A stretch of DNA of 56,648 nucleotides from an uncultured Lachnospiraceae bacterium (GCA_946403625.1 CAMJAP010000010.1:1-56648), one strand, 5' to 3'; positions 11,840-21,160 are shown, numbered from the stretch's first letter. Notes: generated by a model not told the origin, from the sequence alone. Program-made: numbers and translations.

Positions 11840-12949
11840 ATGGAATTGAAAACGATCAAATTAACGGAAACAAAGAATTACCGCGTGCAGGGACGTACGG
11901 TCGCAGAGCGGGATCCGCTGACACTGCTGTGGTCGGGAGCGTCTCTGGATCTGTGCGTGCAGTGCAGCGAACTGTGGGCCGAGATGGAAGGACCGTTTGA
12001 AGGGCTGGAAAACTGGATGGCCGTGGAAGTAAACGGTGCGATCCTGACCAGACAGATGGTGGAGCCGGAGAGAAGATGGGTATGCATTTTCCGTGCCAGA
12101 AATGCGGCCCGGCCGACCAATGTCCGTATCATCAAGGAAACCCAGGCGATGAACGGGGATCCGAAGCATTGCATCAAGATCTACGGTCTGCGTCTGGATG
12201 GAGAGTTGCTGCCGGTAGAGCCGAAAAAGCACAAGCTCGAGTTTATCGGAGACAGCGTGACCTCGGCTGAGGGCGCGATCGGGGATACGAAGGAAGAAGA
12301 CTGGATCGCCATGTTCTTTAGCCATGTGCGTTCCTATCCGTATATGGTATCGAAGGAGCTGGATGCGGAGTATCACATCATTTCCCAGAGCGGCTGGGGC
12401 ACCTATATGTCCTGGGACAACCAGAGAAAGTGTACCATCCCGCCGTATTATGAGCAGGTGTGCGGCCTGGTGCCGGCAGAGCAGTTTGCACCGATGGGCT
12501 TCCATGAAAAGTATGACTTTTCTTCCTGGCAGCCGGAGGTGATCTGTGTGAACCTGGGAACCAATGACGACGGTGCCTTTCATAACCCGCCCTTTACGGA
12601 TCCGGTGACCGGAGAGACCATGAAACTGCGGATGGACGGCGACGAATATGTGGAAGAAGACCGCCTTAAGGTGCAGGAGGCGATGCGGGAGTTCCTTGTG
12701 ACGCTGCGAAAGAACAACCCGAACGCGTATATCCTGTGGTGTTTCGGCATTCTGGGCGATAAGATGGGCGCGACGATCCAAGCGGCGATCGCGGAATACA
12801 GCAAGGCCAGCGGCGATACGAAGGTGGAGTATCTGGCCATCCCGAATACCACACCGGAAACCGTGGGCGCCCGCTGGCATCCCGGCTATGCAGCGCATCA
12901 GGCTGCAGCCGAAGTCATCGTAAAGCGCATAGAGGAACTGTGGTCCTGA
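11840..12949 (+). CDS. SGNH/GDSL-family hydrolase
   Basis: 369 residues, no signal peptide. The N-terminal 125 residues are beta-rich and resemble the accessory jelly-roll domain of two-domain carbohydrate esterases. The C-terminal domain starts with LEFIGDSVTS, giving Ser139 as nucleophile in block I. VNLGTNDD matches the block III Asn, and ARWHPG supplies the block V His, although the usual DxxH spacing shows Ala-Arg where the Asp is expected. The likely role is deacetylation of a polysaccharide or oligosaccharide inside the cell. The ribosome site is GGGGGATTAG. The gene sits just upstream of the mannose genes, but these have their own promoter. Confidence 0.85.
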   Translation: MELKTIKLTETKNYRVQGRTVAERDPLTLLWSGASLDLCVQCSELWAEMEGPFEGLENWMAVEVNGAILTRQMVEPERRWVCIFRARNAARPTNVRIIKETQAMNGDPKHCIKIYGLRLDGELLPVEPKKHKLEFIGDSVTSAEGAIGDTKEEDWIAMFFSHVRSYPYMVSKELDAEYHIISQSGWGTYMSWDNQRKCTIPPYYEQVCGLVPAEQFAPMGFHEKYDFSSWQPEVICVNLGTNDDGAFHNPPFTDPVTGETMKLRMDGDEYVEEDRLKVQEAMREFLVTLRKNNPNAYILWCFGILGDKMGATIQAAIAEYSKASGDTKVEYLAIPNTTPETVGARWHPGYAAHQAAAEVIVKRIEELWS

Positions 12950-12959
12950 TGCCGGAAAA

Positions 12960-12988
12960 TTGACAATCCGGCAGGGCTGCAATATAAT
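12960..12988 (+). promoter_or_regulatory. Consensus sigma-70/sigma-A promoter for manC-manA
   Basis: TTGACA at 12960-12965 and TATAAT at 12983-12988 are separated by exactly 17 bases, a perfect consensus promoter. The start codon of manC is 62 bases downstream of the -10. Confidence 0.9.
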
Positions 12989-13050
12989 CGATGTGTTAAA
13001 CTAAAATTCCTACGGAATGCATTATTTTACTTAACAAGGAGATGTACAGA

Positions 13051-14355
13051 ATGAATATTATTTTATTGTCCGGTGGTTCCGGAAAGCGGTTATGGCCGTT
13101 ATCCAACGATATAAGATCCAAGCAGTTTATCAAGATCTTTAAGACCGGGGACGGCTATCAGTCCATGGTACAGCGCATTTACGGGCAGATCAAAAATACC
13201 GATCCGGATGCGACCGTAACCATCGCGACTTCCAAGTCTCAGGTATCCGAGATCCATAACCAGCTGGGCAATGATGTGGGGATCTCCGTGGAGCCCTGCA
13301 GAAGAGATACTTTTGCGGCCATCGCTCTGGCAACCGCCTATCTGCACGATGTAAAGGGTGTACCGGCAGACGAAGCCGTAGCGGTATGTCCGGTCGATCC
13401 GTATGTGGATGCGGAGTATTTCCAGTGCGTGAACGAGCTGTACAAGGCAGCGGCAAAGGGTGAGAAGAACCTGGTCCTGATGGGAATCGAGCCGACCTAT
13501 CCTTCCGAGAAATACGGATATATCAAGCCGACGGCAGACGGATCCTGGGGCTTTACCGAAAAGCCGACCGAAGAAAAGGCGAAAGAGTACATCGCAGCCG
13601 GAGCGCTCTGGAACGGCGGTGTATTTGCGTATAAACTGTCCTATGTTTTGGATAAGGCAAAGGAACTGCTGGGTACCTCGGATTATTCCGAGCTGTTCGG
13701 CAATTACGATCAGTTAAAGAAGATCTCCTTTGACTATGCGGTCGTAGAGCAGGAAACTTCCATCGATGTGCTTAAGTATGCCGGTCAGTGGAAGGATCTG
13801 GGTACCTGGAATACCCTGACCGAAGCAATGCAGGAAAACATCGTGGGTAACGGTATCTTAAATGAGACCTGCGAAAATGTACATGTGGTAAATGAACTGG
13901 GTGTTCCGGTGCTGGCGATGGGCCTGAAGGATGTGGTGATCTCCGCATCTCCGGAAGGTATCCTGGTTTCGGATAAAGAGCAGAGCAGCCGCATCAAGCC
14001 GTTTGTGGATGCGATCAACCAGCAGATCATGTTTGCGGAGAAGAGCTGGGGATCCTACCGTGTGTTGGATGTGGAAGCCGAGTCCATGACCGTAAAGGTG
14101 ACGCTGAATCCGGGCCATAAGATGAATTATCACAGCCATGACAAACGAGACGAGGTTTGGAACGTGATCAGCGGATCGGGCAAGACCATCGTGGACGGTA
14201 TGGAACAGCCGATCCGTCCGGGCGATGTGATCACCATGGCAGCTGGCTGCAAGCATACCGTGATCGCGGGAGACAAGGGTCTGCAGCTGATCGAGGTACA
14301 GCTGGGTAAGGATATTTCCTCTGCCGATAAGCACAAATACGAGATGCCGGTATAA
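13051..14355 (+). CDS. manC: Mannose-1-phosphate guanylyltransferase with C-terminal cupin
   Basis: 434 residues. The start is the ATG at 13051, nine bases after AAGGAG; an ATG at 13042 would abut that ribosome site. The N-terminus IILLSGGSGKRLWPLS is the nucleotide-binding signature of GDP-mannose pyrophosphorylases, and FTEKPTEEKA matches the second signature. The C-terminal 100 residues form a cupin with NYHSHDKRDEVWNV, as in type II phosphomannose isomerases. It makes GDP-mannose from mannose 1-phosphate and GTP for glycan synthesis. A separate class I isomerase follows 7 bp downstream, so the cupin may not be needed for isomerisation here. Confidence 0.93.
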   Translation: MNIILLSGGSGKRLWPLSNDIRSKQFIKIFKTGDGYQSMVQRIYGQIKNTDPDATVTIATSKSQVSEIHNQLGNDVGISVEPCRRDTFAAIALATAYLHDVKGVPADEAVAVCPVDPYVDAEYFQCVNELYKAAAKGEKNLVLMGIEPTYPSEKYGYIKPTADGSWGFTEKPTEEKAKEYIAAGALWNGGVFAYKLSYVLDKAKELLGTSDYSELFGNYDQLKKISFDYAVVEQETSIDVLKYAGQWKDLGTWNTLTEAMQENIVGNGILNETCENVHVVNELGVPVLAMGLKDVVISASPEGILVSDKEQSSRIKPFVDAINQQIMFAEKSWGSYRVLDVEAESMTVKVTLNPGHKMNYHSHDKRDEVWNVISGSGKTIVDGMEQPIRPGDVITMAAGCKHTVIAGDKGLQLIEVQLGKDISSADKHKYEMPV

Positions 14356-14362
14356 TTACGAT

Positions 14363-15349
14363 ATGAATCAAAGACAACCATTTTTGTTAAAACCTGCGGC
14401 AAAGGATTATCTGTGGGGCGGTTCACGCTTAAACGATGACTTTGCCAAGGACATTCCCTTATCGCCCCTGGCGGAGACATGGGAATGCAGTACGCATCCG
14501 GACGGGGAGTCGGTGATCGCGGAAACGGGACAGACCCTGGCGGCGGCACTGGCAGAACACCCGGACTGGCTGGGGAGCCACCCATTGTCCGTCACGGAAG
14601 GCCGGCCGGAACTGCCCATCCTGATCAAACTGATCGATGCGAAAAAGGACCTGAGTGTGCAGGTGCATCCGGATGACGAGTATGCAAAACGCGTGGAGAA
14701 TTCCCTGGGCAAGACCGAGATGTGGTATGTCCTGGATGCGCGGAAAAATTCGAAACTGATCTACGGATTTAACCGGGATGTGAATGCGGAAGTGGTGAAG
14801 CGTTCTTTACAGGACGGTACGATCGAGAAGATCTTAAACCATGTGCCGATCCGCAAGGACGATCTGTTCTTTATCGAGGCCGGAACGGTGCACGCCATCG
14901 GAGCGGGTGCGCTGATCGCGGAGATTCAGGAGAGCAGCAATATCACCTACCGTCTGTACGACTACAACCGTAAGGACAAGAACGGCAACACCAGAGAACT
15001 GCACATCGACAAAGCCCTGGAGGTATCGGATCTGCGATCTTCCCTGGCACCGAGACAGCCGATGCGTGTGCTCAAATACCGTAATGGCTATGCCAGCGAA
15101 CTGCTGACCCGCTGCAAGTATTTTCAGGTAGAGCGGGTGCTGCTCAACACGGAGATCCAGCGCAGGTTGGTGGATTTCCAGACCGACGCCAACAGTTTTC
15201 ACGCACTTCTTTGTGTGGACGGCTGCGGCAGTATGAGCGGTGACGGTTTTATGCTCAATTTCTTCAAAGGTGACTGCATCTTTGTTCCTGCCGAAAGTAT
15301 GGTATTCCATCTGCACGGCCGGGCACAACTGCTGAATGTCAGCTGCTGA
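14363..15349 (+). CDS. manA: Mannose-6-phosphate isomerase, class I
   Basis: 328 residues, the length of the short Firmicutes class I isomerases. The metal-binding motif VQVHPDDEYA and the segment FFIEAGTVHAIGAGALIAEIQ with the second metal ligands are intact, and the substrate-binding YRLYDYNR follows. It interconverts fructose 6-phosphate and mannose 6-phosphate in the cytoplasm and feeds ManC, its upstream neighbour, through a phosphomannomutase that is not in the window. A clear terminator follows the stop codon, so manC-manA forms a two-gene operon. Confidence 0.95.
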   Translation: MNQRQPFLLKPAAKDYLWGGSRLNDDFAKDIPLSPLAETWECSTHPDGESVIAETGQTLAAALAEHPDWLGSHPLSVTEGRPELPILIKLIDAKKDLSVQVHPDDEYAKRVENSLGKTEMWYVLDARKNSKLIYGFNRDVNAEVVKRSLQDGTIEKILNHVPIRKDDLFFIEAGTVHAIGAGALIAEIQESSNITYRLYDYNRKDKNGNTRELHIDKALEVSDLRSSLAPRQPMRVLKYRNGYASELLTRCKYFQVERVLLNTEIQRRLVDFQTDANSFHALLCVDGCGSMSGDGFMLNFFKGDCIFVPAESMVFHLHGRAQLLNVSC

Positions 15350-15355
15350 TGATTT

Positions 15356-15380
15356 AAAAACCACCCAAGAGGGTGGTTTT
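15356..15380 (+). terminator. Rho-independent terminator after manA
   Basis: AAAAACCACCC, loop AAGA, GGGTGGTTTT: a short, strong, near-symmetrical hairpin seven bases after the manA stop. It is A-rich on the left and T-rich on the right, so it may work in both directions. Confidence 0.9.
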
Positions 15381-15509
15381 AATATGTCATAAAATCAAAG
15401 GATTTCTTGCTAACTACACATAGGATCAGTGGAATACTGCGGAAAGATGTCATATAATAGATTATATGGCATCATTTTTTTTATGGGAAAAACGAAAGGA
15501 GAAGGTAGG

Positions 15510-15851
15510 ATGCTTACTCAAAAAGATCAGGTATGGGTTACGAATGCGGAGATTGACGGACAGAAGGGCGGCGAAGGTGTGGTGCGCCGGGTGCTGGCCT
15601 ATACGGATGAAGTAATGACGGTGGAGAACCGTTTTGAAAAAGGGGCGGTGGGTGCACTGCATCATCATCCGCACACACAGATCACCTATGTGGTATCGGG
15701 CAAGTTTGAGTTTACGATCGGCGGGGAAAAGCGGATCGTTACAGCCGGGGATACGATGCTGAAGAAAGACGGGATTGAGCACGGCTGCGTCTGCCTGGAG
15801 GAAGGGATACTGCTGGATATCTTTTCTCCGATGCGGGAAGATTTTGTATAA
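15510..15851 (+). CDS. kdgF: KdgF-like cupin, pectin-derived uronate metabolism
   Basis: 113 residues from the ATG at 15510, chosen because AAAGGAGAAGGTAGG lies directly upstream; the longer frame from 15429 starts without a ribosome site. It is a single cupin with the metal motif HHHPHTQITYVVSG and the second ligand His in GIEHGCV. The ending LLDIFSPMREDFV is the typical C-terminus of KdgF, which helps linearise the 4,5-unsaturated galacturonate released from pectin or alginate oligosaccharides so that it can enter the KDG pathway. The next genes are pectin-related, which supports the call. A TATAAT at 15453-15458 could be its -10 box, but I see no good -35. Confidence 0.82.
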   Translation: MLTQKDQVWVTNAEIDGQKGGEGVVRRVLAYTDEVMTVENRFEKGAVGALHHHPHTQITYVVSGKFEFTIGGEKRIVTAGDTMLKKDGIEHGCVCLEEGILLDIFSPMREDFV

Positions 15852-15934
15852 CTGACGATCACAACGGATACGGAGGCCGATTGGCGTAAGAAAGCGAAAA
15901 TGCCCCGTATCTTCATCCGAACAGGAGGAGTCCG

Positions 15935-18424
15935 ATGGCCGGTTTATTTGACGGATTTGTAAAGAAGAATAAAGAACCGTTCCTGCAGGTGCATTTCCCG
16001 AAACTGTATCGCTATGACCGCATTGCGGAGCATTGCAATGTAGCGATCCCCTTTGCGCAGGGAGAGTATGCAGAAGGAGACAGTATTGCGATCATCGAGG
16101 ATGGCGTGCGGATGCCGGTGCAGAGCAAGGTGACCAGCCGGTATGCGGATGGCAGCGCGCGGTATCTGTTTGTGCGTTTTCTGGCGGATCTGCCGGCAAA
16201 TCAGAAGAAGGATCTGCAGGCGGAACTGATCAAACAGGGAACGCAGAGTGAAGTGCCCGGGAAAGAATTTTCGAAACTGACCGTTACGCGTGACGGCGGC
16301 AGGATCACGGTGGATGGCGGCGACGGCGGCCTGCGTTTCACGGTGGCAGATGATGCGGAACATATTTTTGAAACGCTGGAAGACGGGCGCAAAACCTATA
16401 CGGCAGAGCAGTTTGTGGGGCCGTATCTGACGGACGGAAACGGCGCGCAGTACGGACCGGCGCTGACCGAGTGGTGTGTGATCGAGGAGGGGCCGCTGGT
16501 AGCGGTATTACGATGCAACGGGATCTGTATGCCTATGGAACGGGCACTGGCCGGAAGATCTGCGGAGGAAGGCGAACGCAGAGGGGGCAACCTGCCGGAT
16601 GAGCTGCCGGGATTTGAACTGAAGCTGACGGCGTATGCGGGCAAGCCCTGGGTGGAGATTTCTTACCGGCTGATCAATGAGACCGATGAGCCGTTGCATG
16701 CGGCATCCCTGGTATTTGCGCTAAAGAGTACGCCGGGAGCGATGTACGATCCGACGCTGCAAAGACAGATCGCTGTTGAAAAGGGCGATTCCGTCGGAGA
16801 GGGCAGTATGGCAGCAGGGGCGGATCCGCAGGAAGGGCCGTTGTATGAGACGACCGGGATCAAGCGCCTGCCGGCGATCGAACAGAAGGTATCCCTGCAA
16901 AACGGACGCACCTGTGTGGGCAGTTCCAACTACAAGACCAATTTCAGTATCGGCGACGGCATTGCGGTCGAGCGCGTGGTGGACGCCAGGCATCTGCTGG
17001 GTGAGGCAAATGAGCACTTTGCGGAAGTGTTCTACGGAACATTTTTTACGGACTATACCGACGAAGCCGGCGGTGTCTGCGCGACGATCTTTCAGGCGCA
17101 GCAGAACTATCCCAAGGCAGTGAAGGCCGATGCATCCGGAATCTATGTGATGCTGGTGCCGGAGGGTGTGGATCAGGTGGTGATGCAGTCCGGTATGAGC
17201 CGGGAGCAGCGGTTTTTGCTGCATTTCCACGGCGCGGAGGAAACACTGACACAGATCGACAACCGCAGCCTGATCTATCAGATGCCGGATAAGCCGTGGA
17301 TCGATTCCGAGCGGTTTAAGAAGGCAGGCGTGATGCCGGACATCTTTGTGGACCGGGACCGGATCAATGCCGAAGTGGAGATCGGGCTGATCACCAAGGC
17401 AGACGCTCACAGCCGCAGTTACGGTATGTTAAATTTCGGCGATGCGCCGGATATGAACTATACCAAGCAGGGGCGCGGCAAGGGGCATCTTGTTTGGACC
17501 AACAACGAATACGATTACCCGCACGCCTGTGCATTGCTGTATGCGCGCACCGGGGAGCGGCGTTTTCTGGATTATATGATCGCGGCCGGCAGCCACTGGA
17601 TGGATGTGGATGTATGCCATTACAGCAAAGATCCGCTGTTGCTGGGCGGGCAGTGGGAACATACCCGCGGGCATTGCGTGGACGGATGTATGGTCTGCTC
17701 CCACGAATGGGTGGAAGGCCTGTTGGATTATTATCATTTCACCGGGGATGAGCGGGCATTGGAAACGGCCCTGGGCATCGGAGAAAATGTACGCCGCCTG
17801 CTGGAGACACCGGAATATCAGGTGAGCGGCGAGAGCAACGCCAGAGAGACCGGCTGGGCACTGCGTACGCTGACGGCATTGTATCTGGAGACGAACGATC
17901 CGAAATGGATCGAAAAAGGCGATTGGATCATCGGGCATTTTACGGAATGGACCGAGGAATACGGCGAATGGATCGCACCGTATACGGACAATACCGCGAT
18001 CCGTACGGGATTTATGATCTCGGTGGCCGTGGGCAGTCTGATGCGCTACTACCGCGTATTCCCGTCGGAGCATTTGAAAGGCCTGATCCTGGGGGCGGTG
18101 GATGATCTGGTGGACAACTGCCTGCTGGACAACGGACTGTTCTATTATAAGGAACTGCCGAGCTTAAACCGGCTGGGCAATAATACGCTTCTTCTGGAGG
18201 CGATGACCATCGGCTATGAGCTGACCGGCGATAAGAAGTATCTGGAAGCCGGAAAAGCCACTTTCTGGAGCAATATCCGAAATATTTCCGGAACAGCCTT
18301 GGGCGATAAGCGGATCGTGGAGGATGCCGTCATCGTCAACGGCGGGCCTACCAAGAGTTTTGCGCAGAGCTGTGTGCCGCTTTCGGTATACTACAAGGCC
18401 ATCGCAGATGCCGGCATGTTGTAA
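15935..18424 (+). CDS. YetA/PcRGLX-like (exo-rhamnogalacturonan lyase family) protein
   Basis: 829 residues, close to the length of Bacillus subtilis YetA. The N-terminus (about 15-100) is a RIFT-barrel-like beta domain (FPKLYRYDRIAEHCNVAIPF), followed by a beta-sandwich region to about residue 480 and a C-terminal alpha/alpha-toroid (about 500-829) with repeats such as LETNDPKWIEKGDWI and EWIAPYTDNTAIRTG. The family includes an exo-rhamnogalacturonan lyase (PL26), so the protein probably trims rhamnogalacturonan-I oligosaccharides. It has no signal peptide, so it acts on imported fragments. AGGAGG precedes the ATG. Assignment to the family is from memory of its motifs; the exact activity is inferred. 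Confidence 0.75.
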   Translation: MAGLFDGFVKKNKEPFLQVHFPKLYRYDRIAEHCNVAIPFAQGEYAEGDSIAIIEDGVRMPVQSKVTSRYADGSARYLFVRFLADLPANQKKDLQAELIKQGTQSEVPGKEFSKLTVTRDGGRITVDGGDGGLRFTVADDAEHIFETLEDGRKTYTAEQFVGPYLTDGNGAQYGPALTEWCVIEEGPLVAVLRCNGICMPMERALAGRSAEEGERRGGNLPDELPGFELKLTAYAGKPWVEISYRLINETDEPLHAASLVFALKSTPGAMYDPTLQRQIAVEKGDSVGEGSMAAGADPQEGPLYETTGIKRLPAIEQKVSLQNGRTCVGSSNYKTNFSIGDGIAVERVVDARHLLGEANEHFAEVFYGTFFTDYTDEAGGVCATIFQAQQNYPKAVKADASGIYVMLVPEGVDQVVMQSGMSREQRFLLHFHGAEETLTQIDNRSLIYQMPDKPWIDSERFKKAGVMPDIFVDRDRINAEVEIGLITKADAHSRSYGMLNFGDAPDMNYTKQGRGKGHLVWTNNEYDYPHACALLYARTGERRFLDYMIAAGSHWMDVDVCHYSKDPLLLGGQWEHTRGHCVDGCMVCSHEWVEGLLDYYHFTGDERALETALGIGENVRRLLETPEYQVSGESNARETGWALRTLTALYLETNDPKWIEKGDWIIGHFTEWTEEYGEWIAPYTDNTAIRTGFMISVAVGSLMRYYRVFPSEHLKGLILGAVDDLVDNCLLDNGLFYYKELPSLNRLGNNTLLLEAMTIGYELTGDKKYLEAGKATFWSNIRNISGTALGDKRIVEDAVIVNGGPTKSFAQSCVPLSVYYKAIADAGML

Positions 18425-18437
18425 AAAAGCCGGATTC

Positions 18438-18466
18438 TATACAAACCGCGATTTTTTTGCTATAAT
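18438..18466 (+). promoter_or_regulatory. Possible promoter for the small cupin gene
   Basis: TATAAT at 18461-18466 with TATACA at 18438-18443, 17 bases apart. The -10 is perfect and the -35 matches 4 of 6. It lies 39 bases before the start codon at 18505. Confidence 0.55.
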
Positions 18467-18504
18467 CGTTTCTGTTGTGTTTGAAAAGACAATGAGGATT
18501 CCGA

Positions 18505-18837
18505 ATGTATTATTTTGATTCCAACAAAGAAATAGAGAGGATGCGTGCAGCGGGAAAGCGGGCTTGTGATGTGCTGGGAGAGGAACAGGGCTGCGTGAAC
18601 GGATGCCATGCCGGGCTCACTTTTTATAACGAGACCGAGTATGGAAAAGGCGGTAAACACGAGGATCAGGAGTGTTTTATTGTGCTGGAAGGCAACGGGA
18701 TGGCGATCATCGGAGAGGAAGAGTTTCCGATCTATCCGGGCCTTACGATGGTAGCGCCGGCAGGAGTGTTCCATGTATTCAAGCGGAATGCGGACAGTAT
18801 ACCGGTCAAGATCTTTTGGTTCCATGCTGCAGTGTAA
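18505..18837 (+). CDS. Small cupin-domain protein
   Basis: 110 residues. A single cupin with ligand pattern GGKHEDQECFIVLEGNGMAIIG and a second ligand in APAGVFHVFK, followed by VKIFWFHAAV. Such proteins bind a metal and often isomerise or sense sugar acids. The neighbours (YetA-like protein before, pectinesterase after) suggest a role in pectin sugar metabolism, but the substrate is unknown. A GAGGATT ribosome site precedes the ATG. The next gene starts 12 bp after its stop, so the two are likely co-transcribed. Confidence 0.75.
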   Translation: MYYFDSNKEIERMRAAGKRACDVLGEEQGCVNGCHAGLTFYNETEYGKGGKHEDQECFIVLEGNGMAIIGEEEFPIYPGLTMVAPAGVFHVFKRNADSIPVKIFWFHAAV

Positions 18838-18849
18838 AGGTGTAAGAAA

Positions 18850-19530
18850 ATGCCGGTAATGGACGAATTTCGGGAAGAACGAGAGCAGATCAAGAATGCG
18901 TCACCCGAAAAGAAGTGGCAGTATTTTAAAGATTATTATCTGAAATGGGTGATCGGCGGTGCGATCGGAGTAGCCCTGGTTATCTGGTTTATCGTTTCTA
19001 TGGTAACCAAAAAGGATGAAGTGCTGAATGTGCTGTTCATCAATTTTGCGGAGCTGGATACTGCGGATGCACAGATCGAGCAGCCGTTTACGGAACAGTT
19101 TGTACAGAATCCGAAGAAGGAGATGATCCTTTTGGATGCGTCATCGCACATCGCGGTGGGAGATGTCTCCGATAATATGGCGATGGTCAAGTACACGTAC
19201 CAGGATGAGGAACGACTGATGGCGCTGGCCTACACCGGCGGGATCGATCTGATGGTTTCCGGACAGGATGTGATCGAGCGATATACCGAGGCCGGCTGGT
19301 TTGTACCGCTGACGGATGTGCTGGATGCGGATACGATCGCCGCATTTGAGGCAGAGGACCGGGTGCTGTATTACGAAGAGATTCCGGTGGCGGTCTGCAT
19401 GGATACGGCAAAACTGTTCAATGCGAACTATGTTTATAACGGTGAAGGAACGCCGTCCCTGTATGCTGCATTTGGAGGCGGCAGTGAGCATACGGCGCTG
19501 GCTGTGGAATTCTTAAAATTTATTCAATAA
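18850..19530 (+). CDS. Conserved membrane-anchored protein of unknown function
   Basis: 226 residues. A charged N-terminus of about 35 residues precedes one transmembrane segment (about 36-56: WVIGGAIGVALVIWFIVSMV), and the remaining 165 residues are outside. The outside part is acidic and resembles a small substrate-binding fold in rhythm (LMALAYTGGIDLMVSGQDV, then VPVAVCMDT-like strands), but I cannot name a family. AAAGGTG precedes the ATG at 18850; a second ATG three codons later is possible. A terminator follows the stop codon. Confidence 0.6.
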   Translation: MPVMDEFREEREQIKNASPEKKWQYFKDYYLKWVIGGAIGVALVIWFIVSMVTKKDEVLNVLFINFAELDTADAQIEQPFTEQFVQNPKKEMILLDASSHIAVGDVSDNMAMVKYTYQDEERLMALAYTGGIDLMVSGQDVIERYTEAGWFVPLTDVLDADTIAAFEAEDRVLYYEEIPVAVCMDTAKLFNANYVYNGEGTPSLYAAFGGGSEHTALAVEFLKFIQ

Positions 19531-19533
19531 AAT

Positions 19534-19570
19534 AGGGCGTCGAAATCCCTGCGGTTTCGGCGCCCTTTTA
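19534..19570 (+). terminator. Rho-independent terminator
   Basis: AGGGCGTCGAAATC pairs imperfectly with GGTTTCGGCGCCC across a loop of about 6 bases, followed by TTTTACTTT. It closes the cupin and membrane-protein operon. Confidence 0.8.
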
Positions 19571-19692
19571 CTTTATAGGAAATTGCGTTGCAATTCCGAG
19601 AAAGCAAAAACCCTCCGGGCGATTGCAAGGAGAGGCAAAAAGTTATAAAGTAGGAGTAGGAGTCTACACAGAGAAAACAGGAGGGTTACGTT

Positions 19693-20451
19693 ATGCAATA
19701 CACATTATCCGAATCGGACAAGATTTACACGGGAGAACATTATACCGGGGATATCGGGGCGTTTGCGACGCATCCGGACGGGACACCTTACCGCACTTTC
19801 CGTACCCAGACGGTGCTGGTGGACGGAGATCGCGTGCGGTTTGAAAACTGCACCTTTGAGAATACGGCGGGGCCCGGAAAAGAGGCAGGACAGGCAATTG
19901 CGCTGTATCTGGACGGCGACGATATCCACGTGGAGAACTGCGTTTTGAAGGGACATCAGGATACTTTATTTCTGGCACCGCTGCCGCCCAAGGAAGTGCA
20001 GCCCGGCGGTTTTACCGGACCGAAGCAGCACACACCGCGCAAGGATCACACGGTATACTTTAAAAACTGCCGGATCGAAGGCGGCGTGGATTTCATCTTC
20101 GGCGGAGCCACGGCATATTTTGAGGATTGCGAGTTCGTAAGTAATGAAGTGGGCTATGTATTTGCGCCCTCCACACCCGAGCATGTGCAGGTCGGCTTTG
20201 TGGCGAAGAACTGTAAGTTCCTGCGCGCAGAGGGTATCCCGGACGGCAGCTGCTATATTGCCAGACCCTGGCGGATCTATGCGAAACTGCGCCTGGAGGA
20301 TTGCTGGATGGATGCCCATATCCGTCCGGAAGGCTACCATGACTGGAACAAGCCGGAAGCACACGAGACAACGGTCTTTGAGGAATATCGATCAAAAGGT
20401 CCCGGTGCGGAATGTGCAGAGCGGCCGGATTGGGTGACCTTTGAAACGTGA
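19693..20451 (+). CDS. Short cytoplasmic pectinesterase
   Basis: 252 residues, shorter than typical pectin methylesterases (about 300-430). The catalytic residues are visible: Asp90 in GHQDTLF, Asp133 in GGVDFIFGG and Arg191 in ARPW, all in the right order for the right-handed beta-helix. The first coils of the usual helix seem to be missing. There is no signal peptide, so it should remove methyl groups from imported oligogalacturonides in the cytoplasm. CAGGAGGG lies nine bases before the ATG. It follows the KdgF and YetA-like genes, giving a pectin-use block. No transporter lies next to it in the window. Confidence 0.88.
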   Translation: MQYTLSESDKIYTGEHYTGDIGAFATHPDGTPYRTFRTQTVLVDGDRVRFENCTFENTAGPGKEAGQAIALYLDGDDIHVENCVLKGHQDTLFLAPLPPKEVQPGGFTGPKQHTPRKDHTVYFKNCRIEGGVDFIFGGATAYFEDCEFVSNEVGYVFAPSTPEHVQVGFVAKNCKFLRAEGIPDGSCYIARPWRIYAKLRLEDCWMDAHIRPEGYHDWNKPEAHETTVFEEYRSKGPGAECAERPDWVTFET

Positions 20452-20483
20452 TCCCGGAAGATTTCCGGAGAAAGGAGCGGGTA

Positions 20484-21155
20484 TTGGATAAAGGATTGGA
20501 AGAGGATCTGCATAAGGCATTGGAGATCATGTCCGTGGATTGGCCGATGCAGAAAAAGATTCGTAATAAGGAGACCGGATTTATCTATAAAGCGGATTCT
20601 TTGCAAAAATGTCTGGAGATGATCGAACAGAACAAGGGCAATAAGGAATACGATTATGACTTCAAAGAGTATGCTCTTCATCGCTGGTACAATTATCAGA
20701 CTTCCGTCATGTGCGAATATATTTTCTGCGAATACGGAGCCGTTCACGATCCGGATCCGTACAATCATGATGTGGATATCCGGATCGCCGGAAGGGAATA
20801 CGATGTGAAACTGACCGTATACCCGAAGGCACTGCCGCGGGAGAAAAGAGACTATTATCTCGGAACGCGGGAGGGGAAGGATGAACTGGTCCGGTGGTTC
20901 TATGATAACCAATCGCAGGAAGACCGCAAGCAGATGCTGAACCGTTTGTATGTTGTGTGTGACGGCAGCGATGATGTGGAAAACATGGCGATGAAATGTG
21001 ATCTTGCTTTGATGCGCAAGCGGATCGCGGCCTATATGGACTATGAAAAAAGCAACGGGCAACGTTGCGGGATGATCACGGATAAAGCAACCGGCAAGAA
21101 ACACCGATTGTTTTGTAATCTGATCCGTCTGAACCGGGAAATTGAACAGTGGTAA
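20484..21155 (+). CDS. Unknown protein with a PD-(D/E)XK-like nuclease motif
   Basis: 223 residues from a TTG start that lies six bases after AAAGGAGCGG; the longer reading from a GTG at 20448 overlaps the previous gene and has no ribosome site. I do not recognise the family. Residues 96-109 read D-V-D-I-R-I-A-G-R-E-Y-D-V-K, so Asp98 and Asp107-x-Lys109 sit on what look like two adjacent strands, the arrangement of PD-(D/E)XK nucleases. The N-terminal third is helical and charged. The gene converges on a DNA adenine methyltransferase gene across a shared terminator, which fits a restriction partner, but this is an inference from one motif and position. Confidence 0.55.
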   Translation: MDKGLEEDLHKALEIMSVDWPMQKKIRNKETGFIYKADSLQKCLEMIEQNKGNKEYDYDFKEYALHRWYNYQTSVMCEYIFCEYGAVHDPDPYNHDVDIRIAGREYDVKLTVYPKALPREKRDYYLGTREGKDELVRWFYDNQSQEDRKQMLNRLYVVCDGSDDVENMAMKCDLALMRKRIAAYMDYEKSNGQRCGMITDKATGKKHRLFCNLIRLNREIEQW

Positions 21156-21160
21156 AAATA

